Shown: positions 1 to 12,117, counted from the stretch's first letter. The stretch: 64,000 bases of DNA from Hericium rajendrae (GCA_033439255.1 CM065881.1:1860001-1924000), one strand, 5' to 3'. Notes: generated by a model from the letters alone, not told the origin. Program-made: numbers and translations.

Positions 1-1859
1 TTATCCTGATTTCAATCAGCCGTATTAACGCATTGGGCTTTTCGACAATGTTTTGTGATGGACATTGTCAGATTTGCAGTCCCACCAGACAAACCATCAC
101 ATGCATCCTGCATGACAACAACCTCTACAAATTTACTAGTCCTGCAGATGCACTCGCACATGTGCTAGCTTCCATTGTGGCCATCGATGACCATAGTGCC
201 AATCTCATGCTGTCCGCTGCTGACCTTCATCGCCAGCTAGGCCATACTGTACCATTTCGAACGGTTCACCACCCCCTTGTGACTGTGACCGGCCTGGTGA
301 ATATTTTCATTCGCCAGCCCCAGCATGTGACCGCGACAGACGAAAATTTTCACCAGAAGGTGTATTTCACCAGGCCAAAAGCACACCTCTAAGATGCCAA
401 TTTGTATAATTGAAAGGGTCAATGGAACCAGTGAAGCTAGAAATGCAGATATTGTGGGCAATCCTCCATCAAATGTACTCTCAAGCACTACAGGTACCCA
501 AACCCCCAAATCAGACCGACTGTCACACGTAAAACCAATTTGCCACCGGCCCTTGTGACACGCACCATGGGTCAAATTTCGCCTCACCACGGACCCTTGT
601 GACGTGTGACCGGCGAACCGTTCGAAATGGTACAGTATGTCAATTGATGCTGCAAAGTCTCTAATCAAGCATGGTACAATCACTGGCATTAATCTCAATG
701 ATCTGATCCAGGAGATGGAACTCTGCCGAGCTTGTGTCCAAGCAAAAATCTGGCATGTGCCATTTCCAAAAGAATGCACGTGGCCTCGATCGACAATCTA
801 TGGCAAACTTGTATTGTCTGATCTATTTGGCCCTGCTCACATTGCATCCCTTGTCGGACATTGGTACGCTATGACATTATTGGACGATGCAACCTATGAG
901 GTCCTCATCTCATTCCTCCAGCACAAGAGCGAAGCTTTCGACAAATATGTAAACTACGAGAAATTTGTCCAAGTTCATTGGGGGGTCTCTGTAATACAGA
1001 CTTTCTGTTCTGACTGAGGTGGCAAGTACATCAGCCTCACATTCGAAGATCATCTTGTGAAGCAAGGCACACATCATGAAAAGACAGTCCATGACTCATC
1101 TTCACAGAATGGTGCTGCAGAACATTTTTTTCTGCATGAGCGTCACATGCACGCTCGCAATGCTATTGGCCGTGGGACTCCCTAAATTCCTCTGGGCCAC
1201 TGTGATGCAACATGCCATGTGGCTTTGGAACTGCACCAGGGGAAAGATCACTGGCAACCAAACCCGATATGAATGGGCATTCAGCAAGAAACCAGACCTG
1301 TTGGACCTGCATGAATGGGAATGCCCCATCTGGGTCTGCATTGAGAACTGACAGAAGCTTGATGAATGTGCTAACAAAGGCAAGTTCGTCAGCTACAGCA
1401 GCAAGAGCAAAGGAATATTAGTATATTGGCCCTGCAAGCACTCGATCACTGTCAAGTGCAATGTCATTTGGGATGACGCTGCACTGCTGCCGATGACTGA
1501 CATGCCCGCGGATGATTAGCTAATTGAACTTTTTGATGATCGTGCTCCAGAGGAGTGGGTTGTCATTGACGGGGACGATGCTGCACTGAGAGATACCCCT
1601 ATGACAGACCATACTGTCCCTGAGGCTGACCAACTGCCTCCAGACCACATGTCGCCAACCATCGCAGAGCAAGCCCTACACGACGTGTCAGCTGACACTC
1701 TGCCTAATGTGATGAATGTGCCTGCAACTTGCCAGAGTGAGCGCCCACCCACGATAGGACATGCCACCGCACTACAGATCTCATTGCCAGTGCGTACGCA
1801 CAGTGAACCACCAACTGTGCTGGATGCATCTCGAGCACAGTGCATATTGTACCTTCTTG
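1..1859 (+). pseudogene. Ty1/copia pol fragment (GAG-pre-integrase, integrase), degenerate
   Basis: Remnant of a copia polyprotein whose product would cut and integrate retrotransposon cDNA. The frame enters from outside the window and reaches LHRQLGH at about 225-246. It is interrupted by a MITE (247-635) and resumes as MSIDAAKSL. Together with CRAC at about 730 these form the HHCC zinc site of the GAG-pre-integrase. The integrase core follows: first Asp in SDLFGP (about 820), second Asp in FCSD immediately before an in-frame TGA at 1015-1017 (GGKY continues after it), and Glu in QNGAAEH near 1110. Frameshifts occur after that. 1516-1859 resembles the acidic spacer before the reverse transcriptase. 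The RT is absent because a CATCTG element starts at 1860. No LTR is visible. The family assignment rests on motif order and is fairly sure; the element is certainly dead. Confidence 0.82.
247..635. mobile_element. 389-bp MITE with TA target duplication, inside copia
   Basis: The two ends are perfect inverted repeats of 21 bp starting CTGTACCATTTCG, flanked on each side by TA (245-246 and 636-637). Removing the element and one TA joins LHRQLGH directly to MSIDAAKSL in the copia zinc motif, so the boundaries are supported by the coding frame. The interior has CTTGTGAC-type subterminal repeats and no transposase. A TA duplication is typical of Tc1/mariner-type elements, so this is probably a non-autonomous member of that group, although the terminal sequence is not one I recognise. 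Confidence 0.85.
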
Positions 1860-2759
1860 CATCTGAGAAATTTAACAGTGATATATAGCACTATGTAGCC
1901 TATATAGCTCTGATAGGGCCATAGCAGTCTCCTTTTCTACATAGCACTCTATAGCAGCAAGACAATCTATATAAAGCTATCATAGCACTCTATAGTAGTA
2001 AGATAATCTATGCAGAGCTATCATAGCTATTATAGGGTAAGGTAGTAACTATTATAGTCATCATAGTTATCTGTTATAAGATCATAACTATCATAAATAT
2101 TATAGTATATGATAATTATCATAGCTATATTAGCTATGTGGTATATCCTTAATATCATATTATATATAGCTAGTCAGACTACTATTGACTCTATATCATT
2201 ACTCAAAAGATGCTATAAACTTATCAATAAAATAAAATAATTATAGCACATCTGAGATACTCAAAGCATTAGAAATTTAAAAACATTATATTTCAAGTAA
2301 TATTTGATTCTAATACATCTACAAATATCACTAACAAATCTATGATACATTATAAGATATAAGATATGATAAGACTATAAGATTAAGATAAGATAAGATA
2401 AGAGATAAGATAAAGATAAAACTTACTATCAAGATAAGAAAAGGCGAAAATGATCTACAAAAGAAGTCAACAAATTAGTATTACAAGATAAAATAAAAAC
2501 ATAAGGCTTACCTAAGAAAATAAAAGCAAAAATGCCCCAAAGTCTGCAAAGAACAATAGGGTTAAAAGCATTCAAACAATATAACAATATACCAAAGAAA
2601 ATAAAAAAGCAAAAATGCTAAGGCCACAAATACATAAGGATAGAGACAATAAAACAATATAACAACTTACCAAACATAAGAAAGTTAAAGCAAAAGAGGG
2701 AGACATGACGAAAGACAAGAGATGGTAGTGGTAAGGAAGAGAGAGAGAAAGCGAGTCGT

Positions 2760-2850
2760 TCACGCTTTATATAGACGTGGCGAGCAGAGCGCCAAATGTG
2801 AGTGACGCGACTCGGCCCGGGCGCTGCCGGATGCTGCATCAGAGGCTAAG
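2760..2850 (+). promoter_or_regulatory. Conserved TATA-like block in CATCTG copy 1
   Basis: TTATATAGA at 2767-2775 is followed by a GC-rich stretch ending in CAGAGGCTAAG. The same arrangement occurs in copy 2 (TTATATA at 33404-33410) and, on the minus strand, copy 3 (43331-43339), although surrounding bases have diverged. It lies about 400 bases upstream of the intron-like module in each copy, as expected for a promoter of a spliced non-coding transcript. The function is inferred from position and conservation only. Confidence 0.35.
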
Positions 2851-3175
2851 GCAGCAGACATCGTTAAGTTTGTGTCACTGCCCGGTAGCCTGTAGTACAG
2901 TAGATAGTTACTTAGCTGATTCAATCGAATTATATTGATGAATTGTGCATATCGTCTTTTTCTTAGATTTGTAGCTATTTGATTTGATTTACTAAGTTGG
3001 AAACATTCGAACTCATGTGCGTTCAGTGGCTGAACCACCAAAACGCGTGTCAAAGTTTGAATGTTCAACTCGAACTTCGACCACCACTCCCCTCCCTCTC
3101 CTTCTCCCCTCGCTCCGTCGTCTCCCATCAAAGCGAACACCGAAGGAGGGTAGCGGGATGCCGAGGGCACTGCAG

Positions 3176-3249
3176 GTGAGTAAAAAAAGACCTTCTATAC
3201 CTTTTCTGCATGCTAACGCAGAGAGTATCGCTCATTCGAGTGATACTCT
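3176..3249 (+). other. Intron-like segment plus hairpin module (copy 1)
   Basis: GTGAGT at 3176 is followed by a pyrimidine-rich stretch, a CTAAC branch-like site and GCAG ending at 3221, giving a 46-nt candidate intron. The next bases (3222-3249) form a hairpin with stem AGAGTATC...GATACTCT and inner CTC/GAG. Equivalent modules occur at 33802-33883, within 36409-38010 and in their inverted copies. Splicing is not demonstrated. Confidence 0.5.
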
Positions 3250-3299
3250 TGAGTCTCGACTTCCTCTCTCCCATCCCGTCGCCTCCTGCGCCTTTCACT

Positions 3300-4430
3300 G
3301 CCATCTCGCCCTCACCAACCCACCCCTGGCATCACCGCCGCGCACACCGCTGGATGACGCACATGGCAGCGCCACCTCGCGCATGGGCTAGGCACGCTGC
3401 GCACTGGTCCCCGTCTCGCGCACGGGCCCACACACTGCACGCGATCCCGCCGTGCTGCACGCACCAGCACATGCACGGTTGGTAGATGGCCACAGCCGTG
3501 GACGGGCATGCCAGCGAATGCCAGCACACGCACGCGGGCCCCAGTGCCTCGTGCATGGCTTGGCCCGGTGCCTCGTGCACGCTCGCCTGCCCCGCTGCGC
3601 CCCGCTGCACCTCGTGCACGAGCTTGCCCCCGCGGATCCCCGCCATACCCCGCATATGGGCGTGCGGCAGCTCAGCATCTCGCGCATGCTCGCCACACCT
3701 CGCCATGCCCGCCACACCTTGCCAAGGCCTGCCACACTTCGATGACACCCGCCGCACCTCGACGACGCCTGCTGCACCTCGAAGACGCCCGCCACACCTC
3801 GACAATGCCCGCCGCACCTCGAGAACGCTCGCTGCACCTCACGCACGAGCCCGCGGTAGCCCAGCATCCCGCGCATGTCCACCGCATCTCGCCCATGTTC
3901 GCTGCATCTCGCCCACGCCCACTGCGCCTCGTCCATGCCCGCCGCGCTGTGCACACCAGCCCGCGGCAGCCTCATGCCCTGCGACCCCTGCCATACCTCG
4001 CGGACGCCACCACGCCTCGTACGCAGCCACACCGCCACGCCGTACCTGGCGCACGAGCCAGCAGGAGCCCACGCCCCGCGCACGTCCGATACGCCTCCTG
4101 CGTCATCGGACCTCGACACCTCGCCCATGCCTGATGTGCCTCGCGCACGGGCCTATCGCATCCCAGCAACTCGAGCACGCCCGCTGCTGCCTCTATCGCA
4201 CCTCTCATGTACGAGCCCGCGGCAGTCTAACTCCGACGCGCACGACCACCACTCCATCTGCACGGCCACCGCACCTGCCGCGCCTCGTGCATGGACCCAA
4301 CACTTCGCGTATGGGACCCATTGCGCCTGGCGCACGACTGCCGTGTCAAGTGCATGACTACCGTGCCCTGCACGCTCGCTGCGCCTTGTGCGCATGTGTG
4401 CGCTTGTTCGCGGGGCATGCATCATTCATA
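3300..4430. repeat. GC-rich 18-bp minisatellite core of CATCTG copy 1
   Basis: Loose tandem units of about 18 bp built on CCCGCCGCACCTCGAC, clearest at 3700-3960, then CACGCAC-rich sequence. Because the period is a multiple of three, long open frames exist in several phases on both strands, but they have only low-complexity composition and are not treated as genes. Confidence 0.7.
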
Positions 4431-4748
4431 TTAGTAGTGTACATAATTGTACTAGTAGCCATTTTAAAAATGAATATATATTTTTCGTACTTGTTTGACT
4501 TTGGAGATAGTAATGATAGTATTCATACCTCACTTAATGTAGGGTCATAGGGACCATAGGGACCATAGCAAGCCAATGAGTTTATATAGCACTGTATAGT
4601 GTCTAACTACTGCTATGGAAGCTATGATAGGCCTTGTAGCCCTACATAGTTCAGAAGGATAGCTACATAGATGGTGATAGACCTCACAGCACTATGATAG
4701 GATATATAAATCAATACTGGGCTATATAAAAATATGATTTTTCAGATG

Positions 4749-5640
4749 TGCTACGTCTGTCTACTTCAAGCTAGTACTATGATAGGACATATAGATCAAC
4801 ACTGGGCTATGTGAAATTTCAATCTTTCAGATGATATACACTACACCAACTCATATATGCACTCTTGGCTCACATTTTTTGACTTATGTATACCTTTGTT
4901 AATCTACTTACACATGTATCAACCCATGGGCATCATAGCAAACTTATGTATGCTTCTACTACCTCATACATTTCCTGTTAGCCTGTGCACCTTCTTTTGA
5001 TTTGTATGCATTGCTGCTAGCACCAAAGGCAGAATTTAATTTCTATATTTGGATTTTTTTTTCTGACTTTTACAAAAAATAATATAACTCATACTAGTTT
5101 TTTAATAGAGCTTATATCTCTTCAATGTATAATCTAGTCAGTATTTTTCTATTTTACATGCATTAAATACTATTAAAATTGAATTCTCACTTTCAAATCA
5201 TATTTTGTATACTAGCAGAAATTAGTGACCAAATATGGCAACTACTTTCTGATAAAATTGCCTGTCGACTAGCATGAAGGTCCAGAGTAACAAAAAACTC
5301 ATACAAATGCATGAGAGCATCAATTGTGCAAACATCACTTTAAGCATATAAAAAAAACACTATTTAATCTAATCTAATCATGAGTAGTTCAGCTCCTACC
5401 TCTGATAACTCTACATTTTCTACTATGTTATATATCTTAGCACCTTATTTTATATATAATCTTGTGTGTTATACAGTACACACTTGTCATATCTTATTCT
5501 ACTCAGCCCGATATATGATATACACTATTATATATACTTATACTATAGATACTTGTAATATCTACAATTATAGTAGTAGTCTAGTTGTATGTCTAATCAA
5601 ACAAGATTCAAGATTGAATATATGATCAATGTCAAACATT
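4749..5640. other. AT-rich gap, no gene; duplicated CATCTG right end
   Basis: 4774-4833 repeats the last 60 bp of the CATCTG element (4689-4748), again ending CTTTCAGATG, in direct orientation. This may be a relic end or a tandem slip. The rest is AT-rich, with short open frames only. One 81-codon frame at 5380-5625 is Tyr/Ile-rich low-complexity and unsupported. Confidence 0.5.
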
Positions 5641-5683
5641 GTATTGTTGAACAAAGCTAATGGCCAATCACGTGATCAATAGC

Positions 5684-5709
5684 AGACCTTGTTCGGCCGC
5701 ACAAGGTCT
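5684..5709. repeat. 26-bp palindrome around CGGCCG, three copies
   Basis: AGACCTTGT and its reverse complement flank CGGCCG with one mismatched pair. The same palindrome recurs at 6444-6469 and, with one C-to-T change in the centre, at 7670-7695. The last two lie in the 1.22-kb tandem units; the first sits in otherwise unrelated sequence. Confidence 0.6.
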
Positions 5710-6064
5710 GGTGGCTGTGCTTAGCTTATGTCAGCAGTAGTTGATGTTGCGCTCTCTGCTTTCTCTTCTTTTCTTCAGATAGCTTTGAAGTCAGTGTGAT
5801 ACTACCAGTAGTGCACACTGACTACAAGGCTTGGACACACCCAGTTCCCATCTGCAGCGAGTTGCGGCTGAGGTGTCCAATGATGGTGTAGGGCCATCAC
5901 CAACTTTCTGGATCTCTTCTGATGATGTGGCATAGAGATTGCACCATGGCCCTCTCAATACCACATGAATCAGAATGAGTGAAAGCTTGTTGGAATCAGA
6001 TTTAGAATAGCTTTAGAATAGTGCCATAAACAGCAAGATAGCATGGCAAAATGCTGATCTATTG
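5710..6064. other. No gene seen
   Basis: Unique-looking sequence between the first palindrome copy and the 1.22-kb tandem duplication. I see no open frame, terminal repeat or RNA gene that I can support. Confidence 0.4.
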
Positions 6065-8510
6065 AACTATATGTCCGTGATGATGTGGCAGACTAATTGC
6101 TTTATAGCTCTGCTGATACTGCATCAATCATGATGTATGAGGGCTTATTGAAATTGGATTTACAGTAGCTTTCTAACAGTATAGTTTACAACATTATAGC
6201 GCCACTTGTTGTTGAGATAGGAGACAATACTGTTTTGCTGATGTGGCACATAAATCGAAAAATATCTCTGCTTGGAGTGATCCGATTTTCATATTCTAAA
6301 TTGGGTTGGAAAGATGTAATCAAAGGTATTCGAACACAATTTACCGTTTGTCGATTGATTGCTTCGTTGCAGAGCTATAAAGCAATCACTGTATACAGTG
6401 TATTGGCTCTCTAGGCGACTTATGCTTATGTAAGCGGGCGCTAAGACCTTGTTCGGCCGCACAAGGTCTTGTAGGATCACATGACCGAGTCTCAGGACCC
6501 ATTGCTACCGATAAATTGCATTGTTTTGCTCATTTTATCAATAAACAGTATGTATATTTGTTTGCTGTATATCATTTTAGTGGCTGTATCTTTCTGTGAG
6601 CAGTAAATTGTGTTGAAGACCGGCTTTCTGATATATTAGGATGCATTTGAGAACAAGTGATTCAGTTGAGTACTGATTAAGTTAGCTGAAGTTCAAGCAT
6701 TCTAGGGGGAAAATGCAGAAACAATTTGCATTCTGCAAGTTTTGCACCAATTCTGACACATGAGATACCATCAGAAAGCTATAAATAAGTAGATTCTGAT
6801 GCATGTTAGGGTTCAAGCATTTTAGAAGAGGAATGAAAGAAACACTTTGCATTCTGCAAGTTCTTAACCGATTTGGATGCATAAAATATGGTAGCAAAGC
6901 TATAAGTGAGTAGATTTAGATGCATTTGAGAACGAGTAAATCGGTGGAGAATGGACTGAGTTAGCTCAAGTTCAAGTATCATAGAGAGAAAATGTAGAAA
7001 TTCATTGCACTCTGTGACTTCTGCACAGATCAGGATGCAAAAAATACTGTCAGAAAGCAATAAATGAGCAGATCCAGATGCGTTTGAGAACAGGTGAATT
7101 GGTCAAGAATTGATCAAGTTACATTAAATCAAGAAAGTTTGACCAAAGCTGGAGTTGAACCTGCAAACTTGTTAGATTGAAGATGTGTGATTATATAAGC
7201 CAACTGCCTAATGGGCATAGTCATCGTTTGCATGTCGTTTTCACTATGAAAAGGCAGTATAGAGTAAACAATTCTAAGGAATCGTAACTATATGTCTGTA
7301 ATGATGTGACAGACTAATTGCTTCATAGCTCTGCTGATACTGCATCAATCATGATACATAAGGGTGTGTTGAAATCGGATTTACAGTAGCTTTCTAACAG
7401 TATAGTTTACAACTTTATAGCACCATTGGTTGTTGAGATAGGAGACATTGTCATACTGTTTTGCTAATATGATATATAAATCAAAGAATATCTCTACTTA
7501 CAGTGATCCGATTTTTGTATTCTAAATTGGGTTGAAAAGATGTAATCCAAGGTATTTGGACACAATTTACCATTTGTCAATTGATTGCTTTGTTGCAGAG
7601 CTATAAAGCAATCACTGTATACAGTGTATTGACTCTCTAGGCAACTTATGCTTATGTAAGTGGGTGCTAAGACCTTGTTCGGCTGCACAAGGTCTTGTGG
7701 GATCACATGACTGAGTCTCAGGACCCACTACTACCGATAAATTGCATTTTGTTTGCTCATTTTATCAATAAACAGTATGTACATTTGTTTGCTGTGTATC
7801 ATTTTAGTGGCTGTATCTTTCTGTAAGCAGTAAATTGTGTTGGAGACTGGCTTTATGGTATATTAGGATGCATTTGAGAACAAGTGAATCAGTTGAGTAC
7901 TGATGAAGTTAGCTAGAGTTCAAGCATTCTAGGGGGAAAATGCAGAAACAATTTGCATTCTGCAAGTTTTGCACCAATTCTGACACATGAGATACCATCA
8001 GAAAGCTATAAATAAGTAGATTCTGATGCATGTTAGGGTTCAAGCATTTTAGAAGAGGAATGAAAGAAACACTTTGCATTCTGCAAGTTCTTAACTGATT
8101 TGGATGCATAAAGTATGGTAGCAAAGCTATAAGTGAGTAGATTTAGATGAATTTGAGAACGAGTAAATCAGTAAAGAATGGACTGAGTTAGCTCAAGTTC
8201 AAGTATCATAGAGGGGAAGTGTAGAAATTCATTGCACTCTGTGACTTCTGCACAGATCAGGATGCAAAAAATACTGTCAGAAAGCAATAAATGAGCAGAT
8301 TCAAATGCATTTGAGAACAGATGAATTGGTTGAGAACTGATCAAGTTACATTAAATCAACAAAGTTTGGCCAGAGCTGGAGTTGAACCTACAAACTCATT
8401 AGCTTGAAGATATGTGATTATATAAGCCAACTGCCTAATAGGCATAGTCATCGTTTTGGTGTCATTTTCACTATGAAAAAGCAGTATAAAGTAAACGATT
8501 CTAAGGAATC
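6065..8510. repeat. Tandem duplication, two ~1.22-kb units
   Basis: Unit 1 (about 6065-7287) and unit 2 (about 7288-8510) align throughout with mostly single-base differences. Each holds, in order, a CATCAATCATGAT stretch, the AGACCTTGT palindrome, two to three diverged ~160-bp repeats in reverse orientation, and at its right end a reverse-strand tRNA-like SINE head. No coding potential is seen. Many of the differences between units are C/T or G/A. Confidence 0.75.
7137..7289 (-). mobile_element. SINE-like tRNA-related head (first tandem unit)
   Basis: Minus-strand sequence with ACGATTC...GAATCGT-type palindrome remnant, a GCAGTTGGC box A-like site and a GTTCAACTCC box B-like site. It matches the plus-strand copies near 21400-21730, which have a perfect GGTTCAATTCC box B. 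It lies next to ~160-bp repeats, an arrangement also seen at 27985-28430. Confidence 0.45.
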
Positions 8511-8512
8511 AT
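8361..8512 (-). mobile_element. SINE-like tRNA-related head (second tandem unit)
   Basis: Counterpart of the 7137-7289 sequence in the second 1.22-kb unit, with the same GCAGTTGGC and GTTCAACTCC sites on the minus strand and the palindrome GATTCTAAGGAATC near 8498-8511. Confidence 0.45.
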
Positions 8513-9670
8513 AACTTTTCACACTTCCCACCACCTATTCCATGTCTCCTTCACTATCTTTGCTGTCAAGCACTCCCTCCACATTCTCAATGACACTGCC
8601 TATGCTGCCTGCTGCCCAACCCAAATGCCTTGCACCCAGACTATTCTGTCACCTGTACCCCAGTGCCAGCTTTTGCGTGCATGCCATGGACTATGTATAG
8701 CTAGCATTCTATGCTGCCTTTGCACTGTCAATGACATGTGCATGGGCCATGTCACTATCTGTCCTGTCAATGTCCACATGCTGTAGTCTTGTTGCCATGG
8801 CAATAAGACTTAGGACATCATTTGTGCACATGGCCCACAGCCCTGCACATTCACCCCATGCTCAGCCTGATGCTCTGCACTTGCTTATGCCTGCAGCATG
8901 CAAGACTCTATGTGCACATGCAAACCCTATGTCCTCAAAGCCTCGCACCCACATGCCTCACACCTCACGCCTTGTATGTGTGCACAATGCCTCGTGCTCA
9001 CACTTCACACCTACAACCACCTGTGCAACATCTTCACTGCTTGTGCAACTCCTCACCCATACACAATACTACTCAACATTCTGTGCACATGTGCAAACAC
9101 TAGCACATAGCCTCATCTGCACACAGATGCCTGTCCATGCATGCACATAGTCCTATATGAGCCTGCCCCACAGCATGGTATGCCATGCCCAGGATCTGTC
9201 CCAAGCACACCGCTATCCCATGCTATCTCTCAGACATGCACCACAGCCTCTGCAGTCTCTTCTCCCCCCCAACACCAAGTCTCGCACCCAACATCTGGCC
9301 TCCAACATGCATGCTAGGCCCTGCATGTGTGCACAATGCCATGCCTGCATGTCCCACCCCTTGGAGACATGTGACACACATGATGCATGCCTTATGCCTG
9401 ATATGTGCACAACACCTCATGCTTGCATGCAATACCCTGTGCTCACATGTCTTGCTCATGCCCTGCATCTTGCTCATGCCCTGCATCTTGCTTGCACCCT
9501 ACATCTTGCTCGCACCTTGCATTGTGCACTTTTGCATTTCCCATGCATGGCCATTGCATGCCACCTCTGTACCTTCTGCACCCCTGCACATTCAACAGGC
9601 ACTGGTGCTTTACAGCACCAATGCTCACATCAGTGTTCGAGTTATGATTAGATTTTTTTGAATCTTTATA
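8513..9670. other. CATGC/CACA-rich low-complexity stretch, no gene
   Basis: Strongly biased sequence rich in CTTGC, CATGC and TGCACA words, with several overlapping open frames of 60-165 codons on both strands that lack recognisable domains. Short direct repeats (CATGCCCTGCATCTTGCT at about 9455-9490) are present. It resembles the variable cores of the CATCTG elements in composition, but I cannot identify ends. Confidence 0.45.
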
Positions 9671-9675
9671 CTTAG

Positions 9676-10450
9676 TGTTAAGAACTGTACGTTTTATTTC
9701 TTAACTTGACATCCCTCCCTTCGACATCCCCACCATGGTCAATGTCCCATTGTTCTATTCCCTTTATTTAACCATATCTACATGCATGCATGGATGCTAT
9801 CGCACTGCCTCGATCCACTATCCATTTCCATCATGATTGTTGCAGTGCTACCCTATCTACTCCTCCATCATGTTTCATCCCCATCATGTGCAGTATGATG
9901 CTGCACAATGCACAGTTACTACCATCACCTTAGATATGACTCGTAGCTGTGTATCCTCCTGTATTTAACTGGTTGAGCTGAGTCCCTTAGACCTCAGCTT
10001 AACCACTTTGCAACTCTATAGGATTTACCTCCTGTCAGTTGTCAGTACCCTTTAAGTCCCTCCACCTTGCGCTTCTCTCTCTCAATCGCTCTCGACTCTC
10101 TTCATGGTCGATCGCCTCTTGCGCAGGTCAGCAGCCATCAGGAACCCTTACAACTTTCCGATGCATCTGATTCTGTCTGATTCAATCTGATTTCAATCTG
10201 ATTGATCTAATTTTTCAAGAAATAGATATTTGAGAGTTGAAATATAAACAGTTACAATATTTTATCTTTTATATATATAATACAAAGCTCAGAAGTTCTT
10301 TAAAACATTTTTCAGATCAATCAGATTGAAATCAGATTGAGTCAGACAGAATCAGATGCATCAGAAAGTTGTAAGGGTTCCTGATGGCCTTTGTTGTTTG
10401 TGTGTAGCCTGAGCCCCTACTTGGTCACTACAGGACGTCGGTCCTTAGCA
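9676..10450 (+). repeat. Gypsy-1 5' LTR (with MITE inside)
   Basis: Starts TGTTAAG and ends TCCTTAGCA, matching the 3' LTR at 20852-21372. It is 775 bp against 521 bp because a 251-bp MITE plus its 2-bp duplication sits inside. The remaining differences are scattered substitutions and small indels. Confidence 0.93.
10136..10386. mobile_element. 251-bp CATCAG MITE in gypsy-1 5' LTR, TSD GC
   Basis: Begins CATCAGGAACCCTTAC and ends with its reverse complement. The inverted repeat extends about 75 bp with few mismatches and is rich in TCTGA. It is flanked by GC on both sides (10134-10135, 10387-10388). The 3' LTR is empty at the homologous point (around 21310, GGTCAGCCTTTG), which shows insertion after the retroelement had integrated. 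Confidence 0.93.
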
Positions 10451-10468
10451 CTTGGTTAAGCTCTCCTA
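10451..10468 (+). other. Candidate primer binding site, gypsy-1
   Basis: The bases right after the 5' LTR read CTTGGTTAAGCTC. A TGG starting two bases in would pair with a tRNA CCA end. The tRNA is not identified. Confidence 0.35.
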
Positions 10469-10599
10469 CTGCTCACCCTACACAAACCGGTCTACAGTCT
10501 TGACAACAGACTGCCACCATTCCATCCACCATCAGAATCTTCTGTGAAGATCTTTAGGGTCTACTCCACATACCGGAGTCATTCCCCTCACCAAACACC

Positions 10600-12110
10600 A
10601 CCATTGCTCCCCTTGTTCCCCTATACCTTCCCCTCAAGGCATCAAAAAGCAAAGTAACAGATGAACAAAGGGCACATCGTCGCTACCTAGAAGAGGATCA
10701 AGCAACCCCTTACCAAATTTGTAGAATCAAGGCGTGGCCAAAACTCTACACCTACGATGAAGCAGCAGACCTCCTTTACTACAACAAGGAATTGACATAC
10801 CACGACGAAGACGGCAAACTCATAAGGATCTGGAGGAAAGGAAAGAAAATCACTTCTACCAAGGAAAACACCCCAGCAGAGTTCTTCAGAAAAAACTATC
10901 TACTCGAAGGAGAACAACACAGGCAAATAGTCCAACAATCTGGGCATGTACTCCTCTCTACTCTGACATTTCCTAGGACTGAATTGTCTAGCTACCTCTA
11001 CGACGATATCAATAAAATCCACTACTGGTTCGACCACAAGATGCACCAATTCTATATCCTATACGGAACAACTAGAGACACCTCAATCCAGGAAGAACAG
11101 ATCGACCTTGTCAGACCTGTCACTCATTACGACTCCTACACCACCTTTTCCTACACCGATCCTAGGATCAGTGAAACCCCGGCCGGTGAACTTGAGGAAC
11201 TCCAGAGTTCTAGAACAGCATCTCCCATTGACCCCTCCATCTCCCTACCTTCCATCCCAGACCCCCTCACCGAAACACTGGTTCCTCTACCCAGGACATC
11301 CAATCCTAAAGAAAACCCAGACAGCAACTCAGAACCCTCCGATAGCTCTCTCCTCACAGCAAGAACCATTAGCAGACCCATCCTTGAGCCCTTTAATCCA
11401 ACACCAGACTCTGCACTCTGCCCATTACACTTTACCACAGACCCAACCCACAACCTCTTGGGACTCGGAGATCTCCAGAGGACTATTGACCCAGCAGACA
11501 GTGACAGTGACGAAGAAGACGAGATGGCAAAAGGTCCAGATGTCAATAAGCTGACACCTTTCACGGGTGTTCGCACCAAGCTCAAGGAGTTCATCAGCCA
11601 ATGCAAGCTCCACTTCAAACTTAAACCCGATCAATTTCCCAATGCAGCCACACAAATCTACTTCACTCTCTCCTACATCCAGGGAGGTACGGCAGGACCC
11701 TGGGCAGCCAAGTACTTCGACCAACTTGATGAACTCAAGGAAGATGGAAAAGAAGCCCTCACATGGGCCAAGTTTGAAGCAGACCTCCGCAAGCAGTTCG
11801 GAGAGATCCATGCAGCAGAATCTGCACTCTTTGACATCCAACGCCTCAGGCAGGAAAACAGGAGTGTTGATGAATACACCACTGCTTTTAACACGTTGGT
11901 CGACATCTCTCTCCTTAATGACATGGGACTCATCAGTGCCTACAAGAAAGGCCATAATAGTGAGATCTCAAAGCAGATAACTATTGCAGAGAACCCTCCA
12001 AAGATCCTTCTCAATTGGCAGGATTGAGTCACCACCCTGGACATGCATCTTTGAGAGAGCCATTCAGACCAAGATCAAACCAAGGGGAGAGGAAGTTTCT
12101 TTTATCCCAA
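10600..12110 (+). pseudogene. Gypsy-1 gag (capsid)
   Basis: Open frame from about 10610 to the TGA ending at 12027; no ATG is obvious near its beginning. The N-terminal part is rich in Pro/Ser and acidic residues. The capsid-like region reads LKEFISQCKLHF near 11580, then GPWAAKYFDQL and FEADLRKQFGE, the pattern of the Retrotrans_gag family. The stop at 12025-12027 replaces a sense codon in a stretch that continues in frame, and a frameshift near 12110 separates it from the zinc-knuckle segment. Confidence 0.8.
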
Positions 12111-12117
12111 CCAGCTG

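Larger units (their letters stand above)
1860..4748 (+). mobile_element. Non-coding CATCTG element, copy 1
   Basis: A 2.9-kb element beginning CATCTGAGAAAT and ending TTTTTCAGATG, flanked by TG on both sides (1858-1859 and 4749-4750). Inside, in order: a TAGCTAT-rich AT end (1880-2170), GATAAG microsatellite runs (about 2350-2440), a purine-rich block, a TATA-like site (2767-2775), a conserved block around CATTCGAACTC (about 3000), an intron-like segment with hairpin (3176-3249), a GC-rich 18-bp minisatellite core (about 3300-4430) and a second CTATGATAG-rich end. The same order recurs at 32686-35296 and, inverted, at 41511-44292. No protein is recognisable. The 2-bp duplication and palindromic end resemble the CATCAG elements in this window, so mobilisation by a CACTA/Plavaka-type transposase is possible. 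Confidence 0.75.

Noticed and set aside
3332-4550. Overlapping open frames up to 354 codons on both strands
   Set aside because: They lie in an 18-bp GC-rich minisatellite, exist in several phases at once and have only Ala/Arg/Pro/His low-complexity composition.
5380-5625. 81-codon Tyr/Ile-rich frame
   Set aside because: AT-rich low-complexity sequence with no start context, homology or intron signals.
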